Shown piece by piece: positions 41,455-51,190 of a DNA stretch of 64,000 nucleotides. The translations under genes were made by a program, and so were the position numbers. The notes under the pieces are model-generated. The model ran no database searches. It was not told the origin of the DNA and was given only the letters and a program-made list of their open reading frames with translations. Source of the DNA: Fidelibacterota bacterium (GTDB taxonomy: Bacteria; Pseudomonadota; Alphaproteobacteria; Rhodospirillales; Rhodospirillaceae); NCBI GenBank assembly GCA_947472795.1, contig CANJBL010000005.1:1-64000 (forward strand), given 5' to 3'. Every line of letters starts with the position of its first letter. Within the stretch, counting starts at the first letter, position 1.

Positions 41455-41928
41455 TCAGCGCCGGGCCGCAAAAAAGTCCTTGAGCAGCGCCTCGGAGCGC
41501 GAGGCCGACACGCCGCCGACCACTTCGGGTCGGTGATGACAGGTCGGTTGCGTGAAAACGCGCGGTCCGTGATCGACTCCGCCACCCTTGGGATCGTAGG
41601 CGCCATAAATCAGCCGGCGCACGCGCGCGAGGGAGATGGCGGCGGCGCACATGGCGCAGGGTTCCAGCGTTACATAGAGATCGCACGCCATAAGGCGCGG
41701 CGTACCCACCCTGGCGGAGGCCGCTCTGATCACCTCCATCTCTGCATGGGCCGTGGGATCATGGTGGGCTTCGGTCTCATTGCCGGCCGCCGCCAGGATT
41801 TCACCGCTCGCACTGTCCACCAGCACGGCCCCCACGGGGATCTCGCCGCGCGCGCCCGCGGCTTCGGCCTGGGCGAATGCTAACTCCATGAAATCATTTA
41901 TGATTTTAGCGGAAGAGGAGGCCGTCAT
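41455..41928 (-). CDS. tadA: tRNA-specific adenosine deaminase
   Basis: The 157-residue product is TadA, which deaminates adenosine 34 of tRNA-Arg to inosine. Zinc ligands and proton shuttle are present: His61 and Glu63 (TAHAEMEVI), Cys91 and Cys94 (LEPCAMCAAAI). GARGEIPVGAVLVDSASGEI is the usual N-terminal motif. The frame starts at ATG 41928, but the ATG at 41889 (MELAFAQAEAAG) fits the family better; neither has a clear ribosome site. It is divergent from the SLT-domain gene by 49 bases. Confidence 0.92.
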   Translation of the reverse strand: MTASSSAKIINDFMELAFAQAEAAGARGEIPVGAVLVDSASGEILAAAGNETEAHHDPTAHAEMEVIRAASARVGTPRLMACDLYVTLEPCAMCAAAISLARVRRLIYGAYDPKGGGVDHGPRVFTQPTCHHRPEVVGGVSASRSEALLKDFFAARR

Positions 41929-41977
41929 AAAAAGCGCTGCTAAGGTTTCGGTAACCAGGGGCCGGTAAGGTCTTTGA

Positions 41978-43057
41978 ATGGTTCAGCATATCACCGATAT
42001 CGTCAACGTGGCCGGCCAAAGCGTCGAACGCAGCACGCTGACCGGTCTACAGAAAGCCAGCCTCAAAAGCGGCGTCAGTTTCCAGTACCTCGTGGCCAAA
42101 GCCGCACAGGAAAGCAGCTTGCAGACAGGCGCTCAGGCCGACAGCTCCTCTGCTACCGGCCTCTTTCAGTTCACGCGCGGCACATGGCTGGACATGATGA
42201 AGAAATACGGTGCGCTTTACGGGTATGGCGCGCTGGCCGACAAGATCTCCGTCGCCGACAGCGGCAAAACGACTGTCACCGATCAACCTACCGAGCAGCG
42301 CATCCTATCGCTGCGCAACAACGCTGAGACTTCGGCGCTCATGGCCGCGGAATATGCACGCGACAATGCCGTCTCGCTGCACGATGCCTTAGGGCGCGGT
42401 GTAGATGCCGGCGATCTCTACCTCGCCCACTTCCTCGGGGCCAACGGCGCCACCCAGCTTTTGAATGCCGCCACGCACAGCCCTTCGTCTTCTGCCGCAG
42501 CCCTTCTGCCGGCCGCGGCCAAAGCCAATCCATCTGTGTTCTACGCCGCCGACGGCAAGGCCCGCTCCTCGGCCGATGTGGTCAAGCTTGTGCGTGAACG
42601 TTTTCTTGGTCAGATGGATCGCTATGCCGATGTGGCAAGCGCCATGAGCGGCGAGAAAGTCGGCGCAGCACCTGCTGTCGTGCAAACGCCCACGGCTCCG
42701 CCACACACGCAACACGCCGCTTCTCCGGCGGAAGACAGCACCAAAAAAATGATCAACCATTTCATGATCGAAGAGTTGGCCAAGCTCATCGCCTCTAAGC
42801 CCATGGTCATGACCGACGGCAGCGAAGAGCAGGACAACTCTACCACCAGCCTCAGCTCCGGCGGTTTCCAGGGCAACGACTGGGCGTCAGCGATGACCAA
42901 CGCGCTCACCAAGAACACGGGTGACAACGGCCTCGAGGACGCCGCGGCGCTCGCGCGCAATCTCGCCAAGGGCCGCACGGGCGATGCCATGCGCACCTAT
43001 GACATGCTGAATGCCGTGCCCGGCGCACCCTTCCTGCAGCCACGCAAACAGCGCTGA
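41978..43057 (+). CDS. SLT-domain lytic transglycosylase-like protein
   Basis: The 359-residue product has an SLT (lysozyme-like) domain in its first half. The probable catalytic Glu is in VAKAAQESSLQTGAQADSSS (about residue 45), followed by ATGLFQFTRGTWLDMMKKYG. LYLAHFLGANGATQLL is the typical later helix. The C-terminal 130 residues are Ser-, Thr- and Ala-rich with a helical piece (KKMINHFMIEELAKLIAS). No signal peptide is visible, which suggests export by another route or cytoplasmic storage. Similar proteins in alphaproteobacteria occur near flagellar or phage-related genes, none of which is adjacent here. AAGG precedes ATG 41978. Confidence 0.8.
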   Translation: MVQHITDIVNVAGQSVERSTLTGLQKASLKSGVSFQYLVAKAAQESSLQTGAQADSSSATGLFQFTRGTWLDMMKKYGALYGYGALADKISVADSGKTTVTDQPTEQRILSLRNNAETSALMAAEYARDNAVSLHDALGRGVDAGDLYLAHFLGANGATQLLNAATHSPSSSAAALLPAAAKANPSVFYAADGKARSSADVVKLVRERFLGQMDRYADVASAMSGEKVGAAPAVVQTPTAPPHTQHAASPAEDSTKKMINHFMIEELAKLIASKPMVMTDGSEEQDNSTTSLSSGGFQGNDWASAMTNALTKNTGDNGLEDAAALARNLAKGRTGDAMRTYDMLNAVPGAPFLQPRKQR

Positions 43058-43126
43058 TTAGCCTTTTCCGGCGGCGTTTAAGCCCAACCCTTGACTTCCC
43101 GTCCTCTCGGGCCCTACTTCCACGTT

Positions 43127-43840
43127 ATGCACACGCCTCTCATTGGCATCACTGCCGACAGCGAATCGCCCGGGGGATATTCCAAATATCCCTGGTACGC
43201 GATTCGCGAAAATTACTGCTCCGCCGTGCGCGCGGCGGGTGGTTTGCCGTTGGTGCTGCCTCATGAACTGGGCCTCGTGGAGAACTATGCTGATTTACTC
43301 GATGGCCTCTTGGTCTCGGGCGGGAACTTCGATGTGGACCCCGCCCTCTTCGGCGCCAAGGCACGCCATCCCAAGGTCACGGTGAAAGAGGGCCGCACGG
43401 ACTTTGAGCTGGCTATAACGCGCGGCATGCTGAAGCGCGATAAGCCCGTGTTCGGTATCTGTGGCGGTCAGCAGTTGCTGGCGGTTGCTCTGGGCGGAAC
43501 ACTCATCCAACACATTCCGGACGAAGTGAATGCACCGCTCGCGCACGAACAGCCGAACCCCCGCCATCAGGCCGGCCACGATGTGGCGATCACAGAAGGG
43601 ACAAAGCTGCACCGCATCACCGGCGAGCGCAAAGTGCCGGTCAACAGCGCCCATCACCAGGCCGTGAAGACCGTGCCGGCTAACCTGGTTGTTGACGCGG
43701 TGGCGCCGGACGGCGTCATCGAAGGGATTGAGGACCCGTCCCGTGATTTCTGCATCGGGGTGCAGTGGCACCCCGAATTCAACATCAGCCCGGCCGACGG
43801 CAAGCTGTTTGCCGCCTTTGTTGATGCCTGCCGCAAATGA
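43127..43840 (+). CDS. Class I glutamine amidotransferase-like (gamma-Glu-GABA hydrolase family)
   Basis: The 237-residue product matches the peptidase C26 group that includes PuuD. LIGITADSESPGGYSKYPWY starts the fold. GLLVSGGNFDVDPALFG is the conserved loop, and the nucleophile Cys is in VFGICGGQQLLAVALGG. VNSAHHQAVK and the His-Glu pair in VQWHPEFN complete the triad. PuuD cuts gamma-glutamyl-GABA in putrescine breakdown; the true substrate here is not certain. I chose ATG 43127; the frame continues upstream to a TTG at 43091. The stop overlaps the next gene's ATG by four bases. Confidence 0.85.
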   Translation: MHTPLIGITADSESPGGYSKYPWYAIRENYCSAVRAAGGLPLVLPHELGLVENYADLLDGLLVSGGNFDVDPALFGAKARHPKVTVKEGRTDFELAITRGMLKRDKPVFGICGGQQLLAVALGGTLIQHIPDEVNAPLAHEQPNPRHQAGHDVAITEGTKLHRITGERKVPVNSAHHQAVKTVPANLVVDAVAPDGVIEGIEDPSRDFCIGVQWHPEFNISPADGKLFAAFVDACRK

Positions 43841-44658
43841 AATCTGACACCACTGAAAAAGGCGACCGTATCGCCAAGATCATGGCACGCGCTGGGCTTT
43901 GCTCGCGCCGTGATGCTGAGAAATGGATCGCGGGCGGCCGTGTTGCGATCAACGGCAAAATACTGACCACGCCGGCTGTCGTCGTGCGCGAGGGCGATGA
44001 CGTGCGCGTGGACGGTGAACCTCTGCCCACCGCCGACCGCGCCCGCCTCTGGCGCTTCCACAAACCCAAAGGCCTCGTGACGACCCACAAAGATGAGAAA
44101 GGCCGCACGACGGTATTCGATGTGCTCCCGCCGGACATTCCGCGCGTGATCAGCATTGGCCGTCTCGACCTGACATCCGAGGGCTTATTGCTGCTCACCA
44201 ACGACGGCTCCCTGGCGCGCGAGATGGAACATCCGTCGCGCGGCTGGGTGCGCCGGTATCGTGTACGCGTGCATGGCCGCGTGAATCCTGAGATGTTCAC
44301 GCGCTTGAAAAAGGGCGTGACGGTGGATGGTGTGCGCTACGGCCCCATCGAGGCCAAAACCGAGGAGAAGACCGCAGCGGGCGAAGAGAAGGGCGCAGCC
44401 AAGAGCAATATCTGGCTCACGGTTTCTCTGACCGAAGGCAAGAACCGCGAAATCCGCAAGGTCATGGAATACCTTGGCCTCACCGTGAACCGCCTGATCC
44501 GTGTGGCTTACGGACCCTTTCAGCTTGGCAAACTCGATGCCGGCGTGCTGGAGGAAGTGCCGCGCCAGATCGTGATGCAACAGTTGGGCAAATCCGCGCC
44601 CGAAGGTCTGAACCGCAAACGCAACCGCCATGGCGAAGACGCCAAACCGCGCAAATAA
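43837..44658 (+). CDS. rluB: RluB-type rRNA pseudouridine synthase
   Basis: The 273-residue product belongs to the RsuA/RluB family. The N-terminal S4 RNA-binding domain reads RIAKIMARAGLCSRRDAEKW. The catalytic Asp lies in ISIGRLDLTSEGLLLLTNDG, and RKVMEYLGLTVNRLIRVAYG closes the core. An insert near residues 170-188 (EEKTAAGEEKGAAKSN) is extra, and a basic tail ends the protein. RluB modifies 23S rRNA, and close relatives act on neighbouring positions, so the exact site is an inference. The gene overlaps both neighbours: 4 bases with the amidotransferase and 29 bases with rsmD. Confidence 0.85.
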   Translation: MKSDTTEKGDRIAKIMARAGLCSRRDAEKWIAGGRVAINGKILTTPAVVVREGDDVRVDGEPLPTADRARLWRFHKPKGLVTTHKDEKGRTTVFDVLPPDIPRVISIGRLDLTSEGLLLLTNDGSLAREMEHPSRGWVRRYRVRVHGRVNPEMFTRLKKGVTVDGVRYGPIEAKTEEKTAAGEEKGAAKSNIWLTVSLTEGKNREIRKVMEYLGLTVNRLIRVAYGPFQLGKLDAGVLEEVPRQIVMQQLGKSAPEGLNRKRNRHGEDAKPRK

Positions 44659-45226
44659 ACCGCCCGGCGCACTGCGTATAATCGCAGGGGCCTGGCGCGG
44701 GCGAAAACTCGCCGTGCCGCCGGGACTTTCCGTGCGCCCGACGTCCGACCGCGTGCGCGAAGCCATCTTCAACCGCCTCGCCCATGCTTTCGAGGACTTT
44801 CGGCTTCAGGGCGCGCGTGTTGTCGACGTCTTCGCCGGCACCGGAGCCTTGGGCTTAGAAGCGCTGTCACGCGGCGCATCCCACGCGGTGTTTCTGGATC
44901 GCAATCCGGAGTCTATCGCGCTGATCCTGCGCAACGTCGCCGCCGTCAAAGCCGAGGACCGCGCCACCATCATGAACGCCGACGGCGCGCACTTGCCGCG
45001 CGCCGCTGTGGCCTGTGATCTCGCTTTCTTGGATCCGCCATATCATGAAGGCCTGATCGCACCAGCACTTTCGGGGCTTGCGCGTCAAGGCTGGCTGAAA
45101 CCGGGCGCTCTCGTGACGGCGGAAAGCGACGAGACGGAAGAAGTCGTCGGCGAGATGGGCTACACAATTCTAGATCGGCGGACCTATGGCCGGGTCGCCA
45201 TCACTATCCTGAAGTTCGCGCCTTAA
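44630..45226 (+). CDS. rsmD: 16S rRNA G966 N2-methyltransferase
   Basis: The 198-residue product is RsmD. It begins near ALRIIAGAWRGRKLAVPPGL, with RPTSDRVREAIFNRL. The SAM site is VVDVFAGTGALGLEALSRGA and the catalytic motif is LAFLDPPYHEGL. It methylates G966 of 16S rRNA. The start at 44630 lies 29 bases inside the end of the pseudouridine synthase gene, so the two RNA-modifying enzymes are coupled. A palindromic repeat follows the stop. Confidence 0.93.
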   Translation: MAKTPNRANKPPGALRIIAGAWRGRKLAVPPGLSVRPTSDRVREAIFNRLAHAFEDFRLQGARVVDVFAGTGALGLEALSRGASHAVFLDRNPESIALILRNVAAVKAEDRATIMNADGAHLPRAAVACDLAFLDPPYHEGLIAPALSGLARQGWLKPGALVTAESDETEEVVGEMGYTILDRRTYGRVAITILKFAP

Positions 45227-45240
45227 ATTCCTGTTTGGTC

Positions 45241-45279
45241 GCATTTTCGGGCGCGCGTTTCCACTTCGCCGGAAAATGC
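45241..45279. repeat. Extragenic palindromic element
   Basis: GCATTTTC (45241-45248) and GAAAATGC (45272-45279) flank an inner part containing TTCCACTTCGCCGG. It fits exactly between rsmD and the next gene. By memory, palindromes with CCGGCGAAGTGG and GAGCATTTTC are widespread repeated elements in alphaproteobacteria. It may also end both convergent transcripts. Confidence 0.5.
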
Positions 45280-45280
45280 T

Positions 45281-46189
45281 CTAACGCTGCGGAACGATAT
45301 CGCCCAGGCTGTCTTCCAGGGACGGCGGTGGCGGAATATCCACGGCTAGCGCGTCTTCCTTCTCTTTAGCCAAGTCTTCTTCACTCAGGTTGCGCTGATA
45401 GACTCGGGCCGACACCGTATGCACGTAGTCGTGTGTCGGATGCTCTTCCGGATGTGGCGCGAAGGACCAATCCCACTCTTCGTTGTGTACAACCGTTGCC
45501 GTCGGCGGCAAGCGGTAGGCCTTCAGCAGATCGGTGCGAGAGACGATCTTGTCATCCTGCATGACGAAGCGCTCGGTGTCGGTGATGATCACACCGATGC
45601 CGGTGGCTTCGGTCGCAATGGCTTTGCAGTGCTGCTCCATGATCTGATAGGCAAGCTTGTCGGCATCGAGATCGGAGAAGCCACGAGTCTTCTCGAAGTA
45701 TTCGTTGAAGGGTCCTGCCATTTGCGTCAGGCAGTTGCTCGAGACGATGAGGTCTGCTTCCTTCAGGTTGGGGATGCGTGGCGGCGGCGCCGGAGTATGA
45801 CCACCAGGCGGACGGTTATCCTTGATGGCCTGAAAAACGCCGGTCACATCACCGGTCAGCAGCTTCACGTTGAAGTGTTTCTTGGCCTCGGCGCGCACCT
45901 GCGGCATGTGGAAGATATCAATCAGATAAACCTTCTCGAATTTCCCGGCCAAAGCCTTCAGCGGCACTTCCAGCAGCAGGCCCGAGCCGATGACGACCGC
46001 AAGATTCTGGCGCTCGCACAGGTCGGCGGCCTTGACGATAAGATTACGCGAAGCGCGTTGATGCGATGCCCAGGACGTAGCAAGGCGCTTGGCGCGGAAC
46101 TCCAGAGCGATCAGGCGTTTCAAATAGCCAAATTTGCGCACACGCTCGGGCGCATAAGTGGTCACATAGCGGATTAATTCGCCGATCAT
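45281..46189 (-). CDS. Conserved-looking protein with methyltransferase-like core
   Basis: The 302-residue protein has a Rossmann-like core: LAVVIGSGLLLEVPLKALAG (about residues 63-82) and KVYLIDIFHMPQVRAEAKKH, then LKEADLIVSSNCLTQMAGPF and ATGIGVIITDTERFV. The pattern suits a SAM-dependent methyltransferase, but the usual GxGxG loop is GSGLL and no catalytic motif is visible. The C-terminal 30 residues are acidic and Pro-rich. I do not recognise a named family. It follows mutL by 26 bases on the same strand and may be cotranscribed with it. Confidence 0.7.
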   Translation of the reverse strand: MIGELIRYVTTYAPERVRKFGYLKRLIALEFRAKRLATSWASHQRASRNLIVKAADLCERQNLAVVIGSGLLLEVPLKALAGKFEKVYLIDIFHMPQVRAEAKKHFNVKLLTGDVTGVFQAIKDNRPPGGHTPAPPPRIPNLKEADLIVSSNCLTQMAGPFNEYFEKTRGFSDLDADKLAYQIMEQHCKAIATEATGIGVIITDTERFVMQDDKIVSRTDLLKAYRLPPTATVVHNEEWDWSFAPHPEEHPTHDYVHTVSARVYQRNLSEEDLAKEKEDALAVDIPPPPSLEDSLGDIVPQR

Positions 46190-46215
46190 CCCCGACAGTC
46201 CCCGACGTCTCCGCT

Positions 46216-48054
46216 TTATCTGCGGCCAAAGAGCCGCTCGATATCCTTAAGCTTCAATTCCACATAGGTTGGACGCCCATGATTGCACTGGCCGGCGTGG
46301 GGCGTCACCTCCATTTGGCGCAGGAGCGCGTTCATTTCCGCGCCGTTGAGCCGCCGCCCCGCTCGAATTGAGCCGTGGCACGCCAAAGTGCCGCACACGT
46401 CGCCGAGGCGGTCTTTCAAGCTCAGCGCATCGTCCACGGCGGCCAGATCGTCGGCCAGATCCTTCACAAGCCCTATGACATCCGTTTCACCCAGGAGCGC
46501 AGGCACCTCACGGACCACGATGGAATTGCCGCCAAAGGCTTCCAGCACCAAACCCAGTTCGGCCAGCTCGCCAGCACGCGCGGCAATACGGCCTGCCGAA
46601 GCTTCATCAAGTTCGATCACTTCCGGGATCAACAGGATCTGGCGCGAAATGCCGCCCGCGTCCAAAGATTGTTTCATCCGTTCATAGACGAGGCGTTCAT
46701 GTGCGGCATGCTGATCGACGATGACAATCCCGTCACCTGTCTGGGCCACGATATAAGTCTCATGGACCTGCGCCCGCGCTACACCGAGAGGATGAGAACG
46801 GTAGTCGGCCTCCACGGCCTCTACGGGTGTTGTGTCCGGCGCTGACGGCGCCAGCGCGAACAGCGACGAGGCGCTGTCGCCTTCAGCAAGCCCCTGTCCG
46901 TCCTCCAGCGGCGCCTGCATGGCGTAAGCCGCGCCGTAGTGCGTGCCGCCATAGCCATTGCCGCCGAGGGGCAACCGCATCCCCGCAAGACCGCTGTGGG
47001 CTTGAAAGGCACCGAGAGCGCCGGTGGCGACAGTGGTCGAAGCACGGTGTCCCGCCTCGGCAAGCGCATGCTTCAGCGCACCGACCATGAGTCCGCGGAC
47101 AAGGCCTGCATCGCGGAAACGCACTTCGGCTTTCGCGGGATGCACGTTCACGTCCACGTCCCGCTGTGAAAGCTCCAAGAACAGCACCACATAGGGGTGA
47201 CGGTTGGGCGCGAGGAAATCCTGATAGGCCGCGCGCACAGCGCCCGCCAACAGGCGATCACGCACGGGCCGGCCATTCACGAACAGATATTGGGCGAGCG
47301 CGTTGCCGCGATTGAAAGTCGGCACACCGATATAACCGAAGAGCTTGATACCTTCGCGCTCAGCGGCGACCGGCACCGCATTGGCACCGAACTCCTTGCC
47401 CAGGATGACGGAGAGCCGTTCCAGGTGAGAATCGAAGAGGTCACCCTGTTGCAATCCCGCTGTAAGATTGAGGCGTTGTTTGCCGTCCGCCGTTAGAGAG
47501 AAGGAGATGTCGGGGTATGCCATGGCAAGGCGCTCGATGGCATCCACCGCGTAAGATAGCTCCGTCTGCGCTGACTTCAGGAACTTGAGGCGCGCCGGGG
47601 TGGAAAAGAAAATGTCGCGCACTTCGATGCGCGTGCCGGGCGGAAGGGGTGCCGGCACGGGACCATCTTTGCGTCCGCCGGCCACGACCACGTACCAGCC
47701 GGAGTCCGTGCCGGGCTTGCGGCTTGTGACCGTCAGGCGCGCCACGGATCCGATGGCCGGCAAAGCTTCGCCCCGGAAACCGAGATAGTTGATCTCGAGA
47801 AGGTCGTCGGTAGGAAGTTTGGATGTGGCGTGGCGATCCACGGCCACCATCAGTTCCTGCGACGTCATGCCGCAACCATTGTCGGTGACGACGATCAGTG
47901 AACGCCCGCCATCGTTAAGCACGATATCGACGCGGGTGGCGCCGGCGTCGATAGCATTCTCCACCAGTTCCTTCAGGGCTGAGGCCGGCCGCTCCACCAC
48001 TTCGCCGGCGGCAATCTGATTGACGAGGTTCGGCGGCAGCAGACGGATGCTCAT
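46216..48054 (-). CDS. mutL: DNA mismatch repair protein MutL with endonuclease motif
   Basis: The 612-residue product is MutL. The N-terminal GHKL ATPase has [30 protein letters not shown] and [17 protein letters not shown]. The C-terminal dimer domain carries the metal-binding endonuclease motif DQHA-x2-E-x4-E ([20 protein letters not shown]). ACHGSIRAG and [20 protein letters not shown] complete the site (CPHGRP appears as CNHGRP). This predicts nicking activity, as in most bacteria without MutH. The Pro- and Gly-rich linker lies around residues 335-400. The ATG at 48054 overlaps the pgi stop by four bases. Confidence 0.94.
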   Translation of the reverse strand: MSIRLLPPNLVNQIAAGEVVERPASALKELVENAIDAGATRVDIVLNDGGRSLIVVTDNGCGMTSQELMVAVDRHATSKLPTDDLLEINYLGFRGEALPAIGSVARLTVTSRKPGTDSGWYVVVAGGRKDGPVPAPLPPGTRIEVRDIFFSTPARLKFLKSAQTELSYAVDAIERLAMAYPDISFSLTADGKQRLNLTAGLQQGDLFDSHLERLSVILGKEFGANAVPVAAEREGIKLFGYIGVPTFNRGNALAQYLFVNGRPVRDRLLAGAVRAAYQDFLAPNRHPYVVLFLELSQRDVDVNVHPAKAEVRFRDAGLVRGLMVGALKHALAEAGHRASTTVATGALGAFQAHSGLAGMRLPLGGNGYGGTHYGAAYAMQAPLEDGQGLAEGDSASSLFALAPSAPDTTPVEAVEADYRSHPLGVARAQVHETYIVAQTGDGIVIVDQHAAHERLVYERMKQSLDAGGISRQILLIPEVIELDEASAGRIAARAGELAELGLVLEAFGGNSIVVREVPALLGETDVIGLVKDLADDLAAVDDALSLKDRLGDVCGTLACHGSIRAGRRLNGAEMNALLRQMEVTPHAGQCNHGRPTYVELKLKDIERLFGRR

Positions 48055-49709
48055 GACGAAGCCTTTTCCGCCAGCCCCTTGGCCTTGAGATAAGCGGTCA
48101 CCAAACCCGCGGTCGAACTATCACGGCTGTTCAGCACCGCAGCCGTATCGGCGCCGCCGGCAAAGGCGGGCTGCAGCGATTTGGCGAGCTCTTTCCCCAA
48201 TTCCACACCCCACTGGTCGAAGGAGTTCACGCCCCACACCAGACCCTGCACAAAGACCTTATGCTCATAGAGCGCGATGAGCATCCCCAGGGCATAGGGA
48301 GTCACCTCTTCTAATAACAGCGTGGTCGAGGATCGGTTGCCTGAAAAGCTGCGGTGCGGCACCAATCCGGGCGGCATTTTAGCTAGATCCGCCGCGGCGC
48401 GGCCCTTCATGAGCGCTTCGGTCTGGGCAAACATATTGGCCAACAACAGATCGCGGCTCGCCACATCGCCACCCTTCTCGTTTGTACTTTTTAGGGCGCC
48501 AATGAAATCGCAAGGGATCACGCGCGGCGATTGATGCAGAAGCTGAAAGAACGAGTGTTGGCTGTCGGAGCCGCCGCCGCCAAAGACAATGGGGCCAGTT
48601 TGCGTTTCGACCGGCCTGCCGTCCACCTGCACGCTCTTGCCGTTGCTCTCCATGTCGAGTTGCTGCAAGTGGGACGGCAGCAACCGCAAGCGGTGGTCGT
48701 AGGGTAGAATGGCAATGGCGGGGGCGTCGAAGAAATCCGCATGCCAGATGCCGACCATGGCCAGGATCACCGGCAGATTTTGATCGAGCGAGGCCGTTTC
48801 GAAGTGCCGATCCATGGCCTCGCCGCCCGCGAGGAACTGCTCGAACACGTCAGGGCCGCACGCGATCATCACAGCAAGACCGATGGCGGACCAGACGGAA
48901 TAACGCCCGCCTACCCAGTCCCACATGGGAAACACATTGGAACCGGGTATACCGAAACCCGCGGCAGCTTCCAGATTTGTGGAGATGGCGGCGAAGTGAC
49001 GGCCGACAGCGTCTTTACCCAGTTTTTCGACAATCCAGGCACGCGCCAGGTTGGCATTGAACATGGTTTCAGCGGTCGTGAAAGTTTTGGACGCAACAAT
49101 GAACAGCGTGGCGGCCGGATCCAGCTGCTTTAAGACATCGTCCATCTGCGCGCGGTCGGGATTGGAGACGAAGGCAACTGAAAGATCCGCACTCTGATGA
49201 TCCTTCAGCGCATCGGCCACAAACATCGGCCCTAAGTGAGAACCGCCAATGCCGATGTTGACGATGTGGGCAATCTTCTTGCCGGTTGCGCCCGTCCACG
49301 AACCATTGCGCACGGCCTCGGCAAAGGTCTTCAGACGTTCGCGCGTGCCGCGAACTTCCACCATCACATCGACACCATCAACCATCATGGGTCGCGTCGC
49401 GCGGTTGCGTAAGGCCACGTGCAGTACGGCGCGGTCTTCGGTGGTGTTGATGTGCGCGCCGGCGAACATCGCAGCGCGCCCTTCTTCCACGTGGCGCGCG
49501 CGCGCGAGCTCGGCCAGCAACCCCATGGTTTCGGCCGTCAGTCGGTTCTTGGAATAGTCCACCATGAGTGGACCGAGACCGAAGGACAGCCGCGTGAAGC
49601 GATCGGGATCACCGGCAAAGAGGTCACGCAGATGGGCGTCGCGCAAGACGCTCGCGTGTTTCTCCAGCGCCTGCCAAGCCGGCAGCGCAGAAAGCGGGTG
49701 ATCGGTCAT
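48051..49709 (-). CDS. pgi: Glucose-6-phosphate isomerase
   Basis: The 552-residue product is Pgi, which interconverts glucose 6-phosphate and fructose 6-phosphate. The two family signatures are present: [17 protein letters not shown] and [40 protein letters not shown] and [20 protein letters not shown] form the sugar-phosphate site. The length is typical. Start ATG at 49709. mutL overlaps its end, so the two genes share a transcript although their functions are unrelated. Confidence 0.95.
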   Translation of the reverse strand: MTDHPLSALPAWQALEKHASVLRDAHLRDLFAGDPDRFTRLSFGLGPLMVDYSKNRLTAETMGLLAELARARHVEEGRAAMFAGAHINTTEDRAVLHVALRNRATRPMMVDGVDVMVEVRGTRERLKTFAEAVRNGSWTGATGKKIAHIVNIGIGGSHLGPMFVADALKDHQSADLSVAFVSNPDRAQMDDVLKQLDPAATLFIVASKTFTTAETMFNANLARAWIVEKLGKDAVGRHFAAISTNLEAAAGFGIPGSNVFPMWDWVGGRYSVWSAIGLAVMIACGPDVFEQFLAGGEAMDRHFETASLDQNLPVILAMVGIWHADFFDAPAIAILPYDHRLRLLPSHLQQLDMESNGKSVQVDGRPVETQTGPIVFGGGGSDSQHSFFQLLHQSPRVIPCDFIGALKSTNEKGGDVASRDLLLANMFAQTEALMKGRAAADLAKMPPGLVPHRSFSGNRSSTTLLLEEVTPYALGMLIALYEHKVFVQGLVWGVNSFDQWGVELGKELAKSLQPAFAGGADTAAVLNSRDSSTAGLVTAYLKAKGLAEKASS

Positions 49710-49840
49710 GGTCCGAGAATCATGAATCTTGGTACGCGCCCTTTTGATAAGGGCGCCACCATATCAACCTACGATGGCCAAGCCAAACCCTCGATTAAGC
49801 AAATCTCACAAAATCAATGACTTAGGCCGAGCTTACCGTT

Positions 49841-51190
49841 CTATTGAGCGGCCTTTGCCTTGGGGTCGCCTGGCTTGGGCGTTGCCCCCACGACCACCAC
49901 TGTCAGGGCATCGGGATTGTAGAGGCGCTTGGCCACGCGTTTGGCGTCGGCCAGTGTGATGCCTTCGATGATGCTGTTGCGCTTGTCGATGTAGTCGATA
50001 CCCAAATTGTCCTTTTGCACCGACAGCAAGATTTCGGCGATGCTGCTGGTGGTGGTGAAACGCAAGGGCCAGGCCCCTGTGAGGAATTCCTTGGCGTCGT
50101 TCAGTTCTTCCTGGGTCGGACCTTCATCGCGCATCTTCTTCCACTCGTCGCGGATAACGTTGAGGCTGTTGCCGGCCTGATCCGCGCGCGTACCCACAGA
50201 CGAGACGATCAACGCACCGGCGTCATAGGGTGCAAGAGAGCTGGACACGGTATAGGCCAGCCCTCTTTTCTCGCGCACTTCTGTCATGAGGCGCGATCCC
50301 ATTCCGCCACCGCCGAGGATGTAATCGTTGACGACCGCGATGTACCAGTCGGGGTCTTTCCGCTTGAGACCATTCTCGGCAAGTATGGTGATGGTCTGCG
50401 GCAGGTTCTTTTCCACGCGAATAACCTGGCCCTTGGCCGGCGCGGTCACTTCCGGAATCTTCGTATCAAGGCCCGTGGTTTTCGGAAGGTCGCCAAAAAG
50501 CTGGTCCATGGCCTTGCCGAGATCGGCGGCGCTGATATCGCCCGAAGCCGAGATGAGCAACCGGTCACGGGCAAAGCGGCTTTTCACCCAGCCCCGCAGA
50601 TCATCGGCGGTGATGGCGGCCACGCTCTGCGGTGTACCGTCTTCCTCGCGGGCGTAGGGATGATTTGGAAACACCGCATCCATCATGGCTCTGCGCGCGA
50701 GGCGGTTCGGGTTCTCCTCGCGGCTTGCGATCTCCACCTGAATCTGACGGCGGATGCGTTCCACCGGCTCGGCGTCAAATCTTGGCTTGGTGAGCGCGAG
50801 GTGCATGAGCTCCAGAGCCTTCGGCGCGTTGGCCGTCGTCGTCACCAGATTCGCGCGGATCATGTCGTGATCCACCGAGAAGCGCAGCGAGATGGCGCGG
50901 TCGGCGAGAACCGTCTGGAAAGCAAAAGAATCCAGATCGCCCGCCCCTTCATCCAGCAGCGACGTCACCATGCCGGACAAGCCAAGCTTGGCGGTGGGAT
51001 CCAAAGCAGAACCGCCGTTGAAACCAAAGCTGATGGCGATGATCGGGTTGGCGTGGTCTTCCGCGAGATATGCCGACAATCCGCCAGGGCTTTTCACCTC
51101 CTTGACGGTGAGCGCCGAGGCCGGCGCCGCGGCGGCAAGCAACCCAGCCAGTGCAAAGGCGCCAATGACGCGCTGTAATAACGTGCTCAT
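49841..51190 (-). CDS. M16 peptidase homologue without zinc motif
   Basis: The 449-residue exported protein (signal peptide MSTLLQRVIGAFALAGLLAA) has the M16 fold. Where active members have HxxEH it reads LSGMVTSLLDEGAG, so no zinc site exists. The Arg/Tyr substrate motif is present (GSRLMTEVREKRGLAYTVSS). In M16B proteases of this type, an inactive subunit with the Arg/Tyr pair works with an active subunit carrying the zinc. The start overlaps the stop of the upstream M16 gene (TAATG), which fits a two-subunit enzyme in the periplasm. Confidence 0.88.
   Translation of the reverse strand: MSTLLQRVIGAFALAGLLAAAAPASALTVKEVKSPGGLSAYLAEDHANPIIAISFGFNGGSALDPTAKLGLSGMVTSLLDEGAGDLDSFAFQTVLADRAISLRFSVDHDMIRANLVTTTANAPKALELMHLALTKPRFDAEPVERIRRQIQVEIASREENPNRLARRAMMDAVFPNHPYAREEDGTPQSVAAITADDLRGWVKSRFARDRLLISASGDISAADLGKAMDQLFGDLPKTTGLDTKIPEVTAPAKGQVIRVEKNLPQTITILAENGLKRKDPDWYIAVVNDYILGGGGMGSRLMTEVREKRGLAYTVSSSLAPYDAGALIVSSVGTRADQAGNSLNVIRDEWKKMRDEGPTQEELNDAKEFLTGAWPLRFTTTSSIAEILLSVQKDNLGIDYIDKRNSIIEGITLADAKRVAKRLYNPDALTVVVVGATPKPGDPKAKAAQ

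Noticed and set aside
49811-49826. AAAATCAATGACTTAGG, similar to words beside the tRNA-Phe repeats
   Set aside because: No tRNA core or arm sequence is near it. It lies between pgi and an M16 gene with no sign of an insertion, so it was not counted as an attachment site.
49844-51178. A 444-codon open frame on the plus strand
   Set aside because: It mirrors the M16 peptidase gene on the minus strand and has no recognisable motif.
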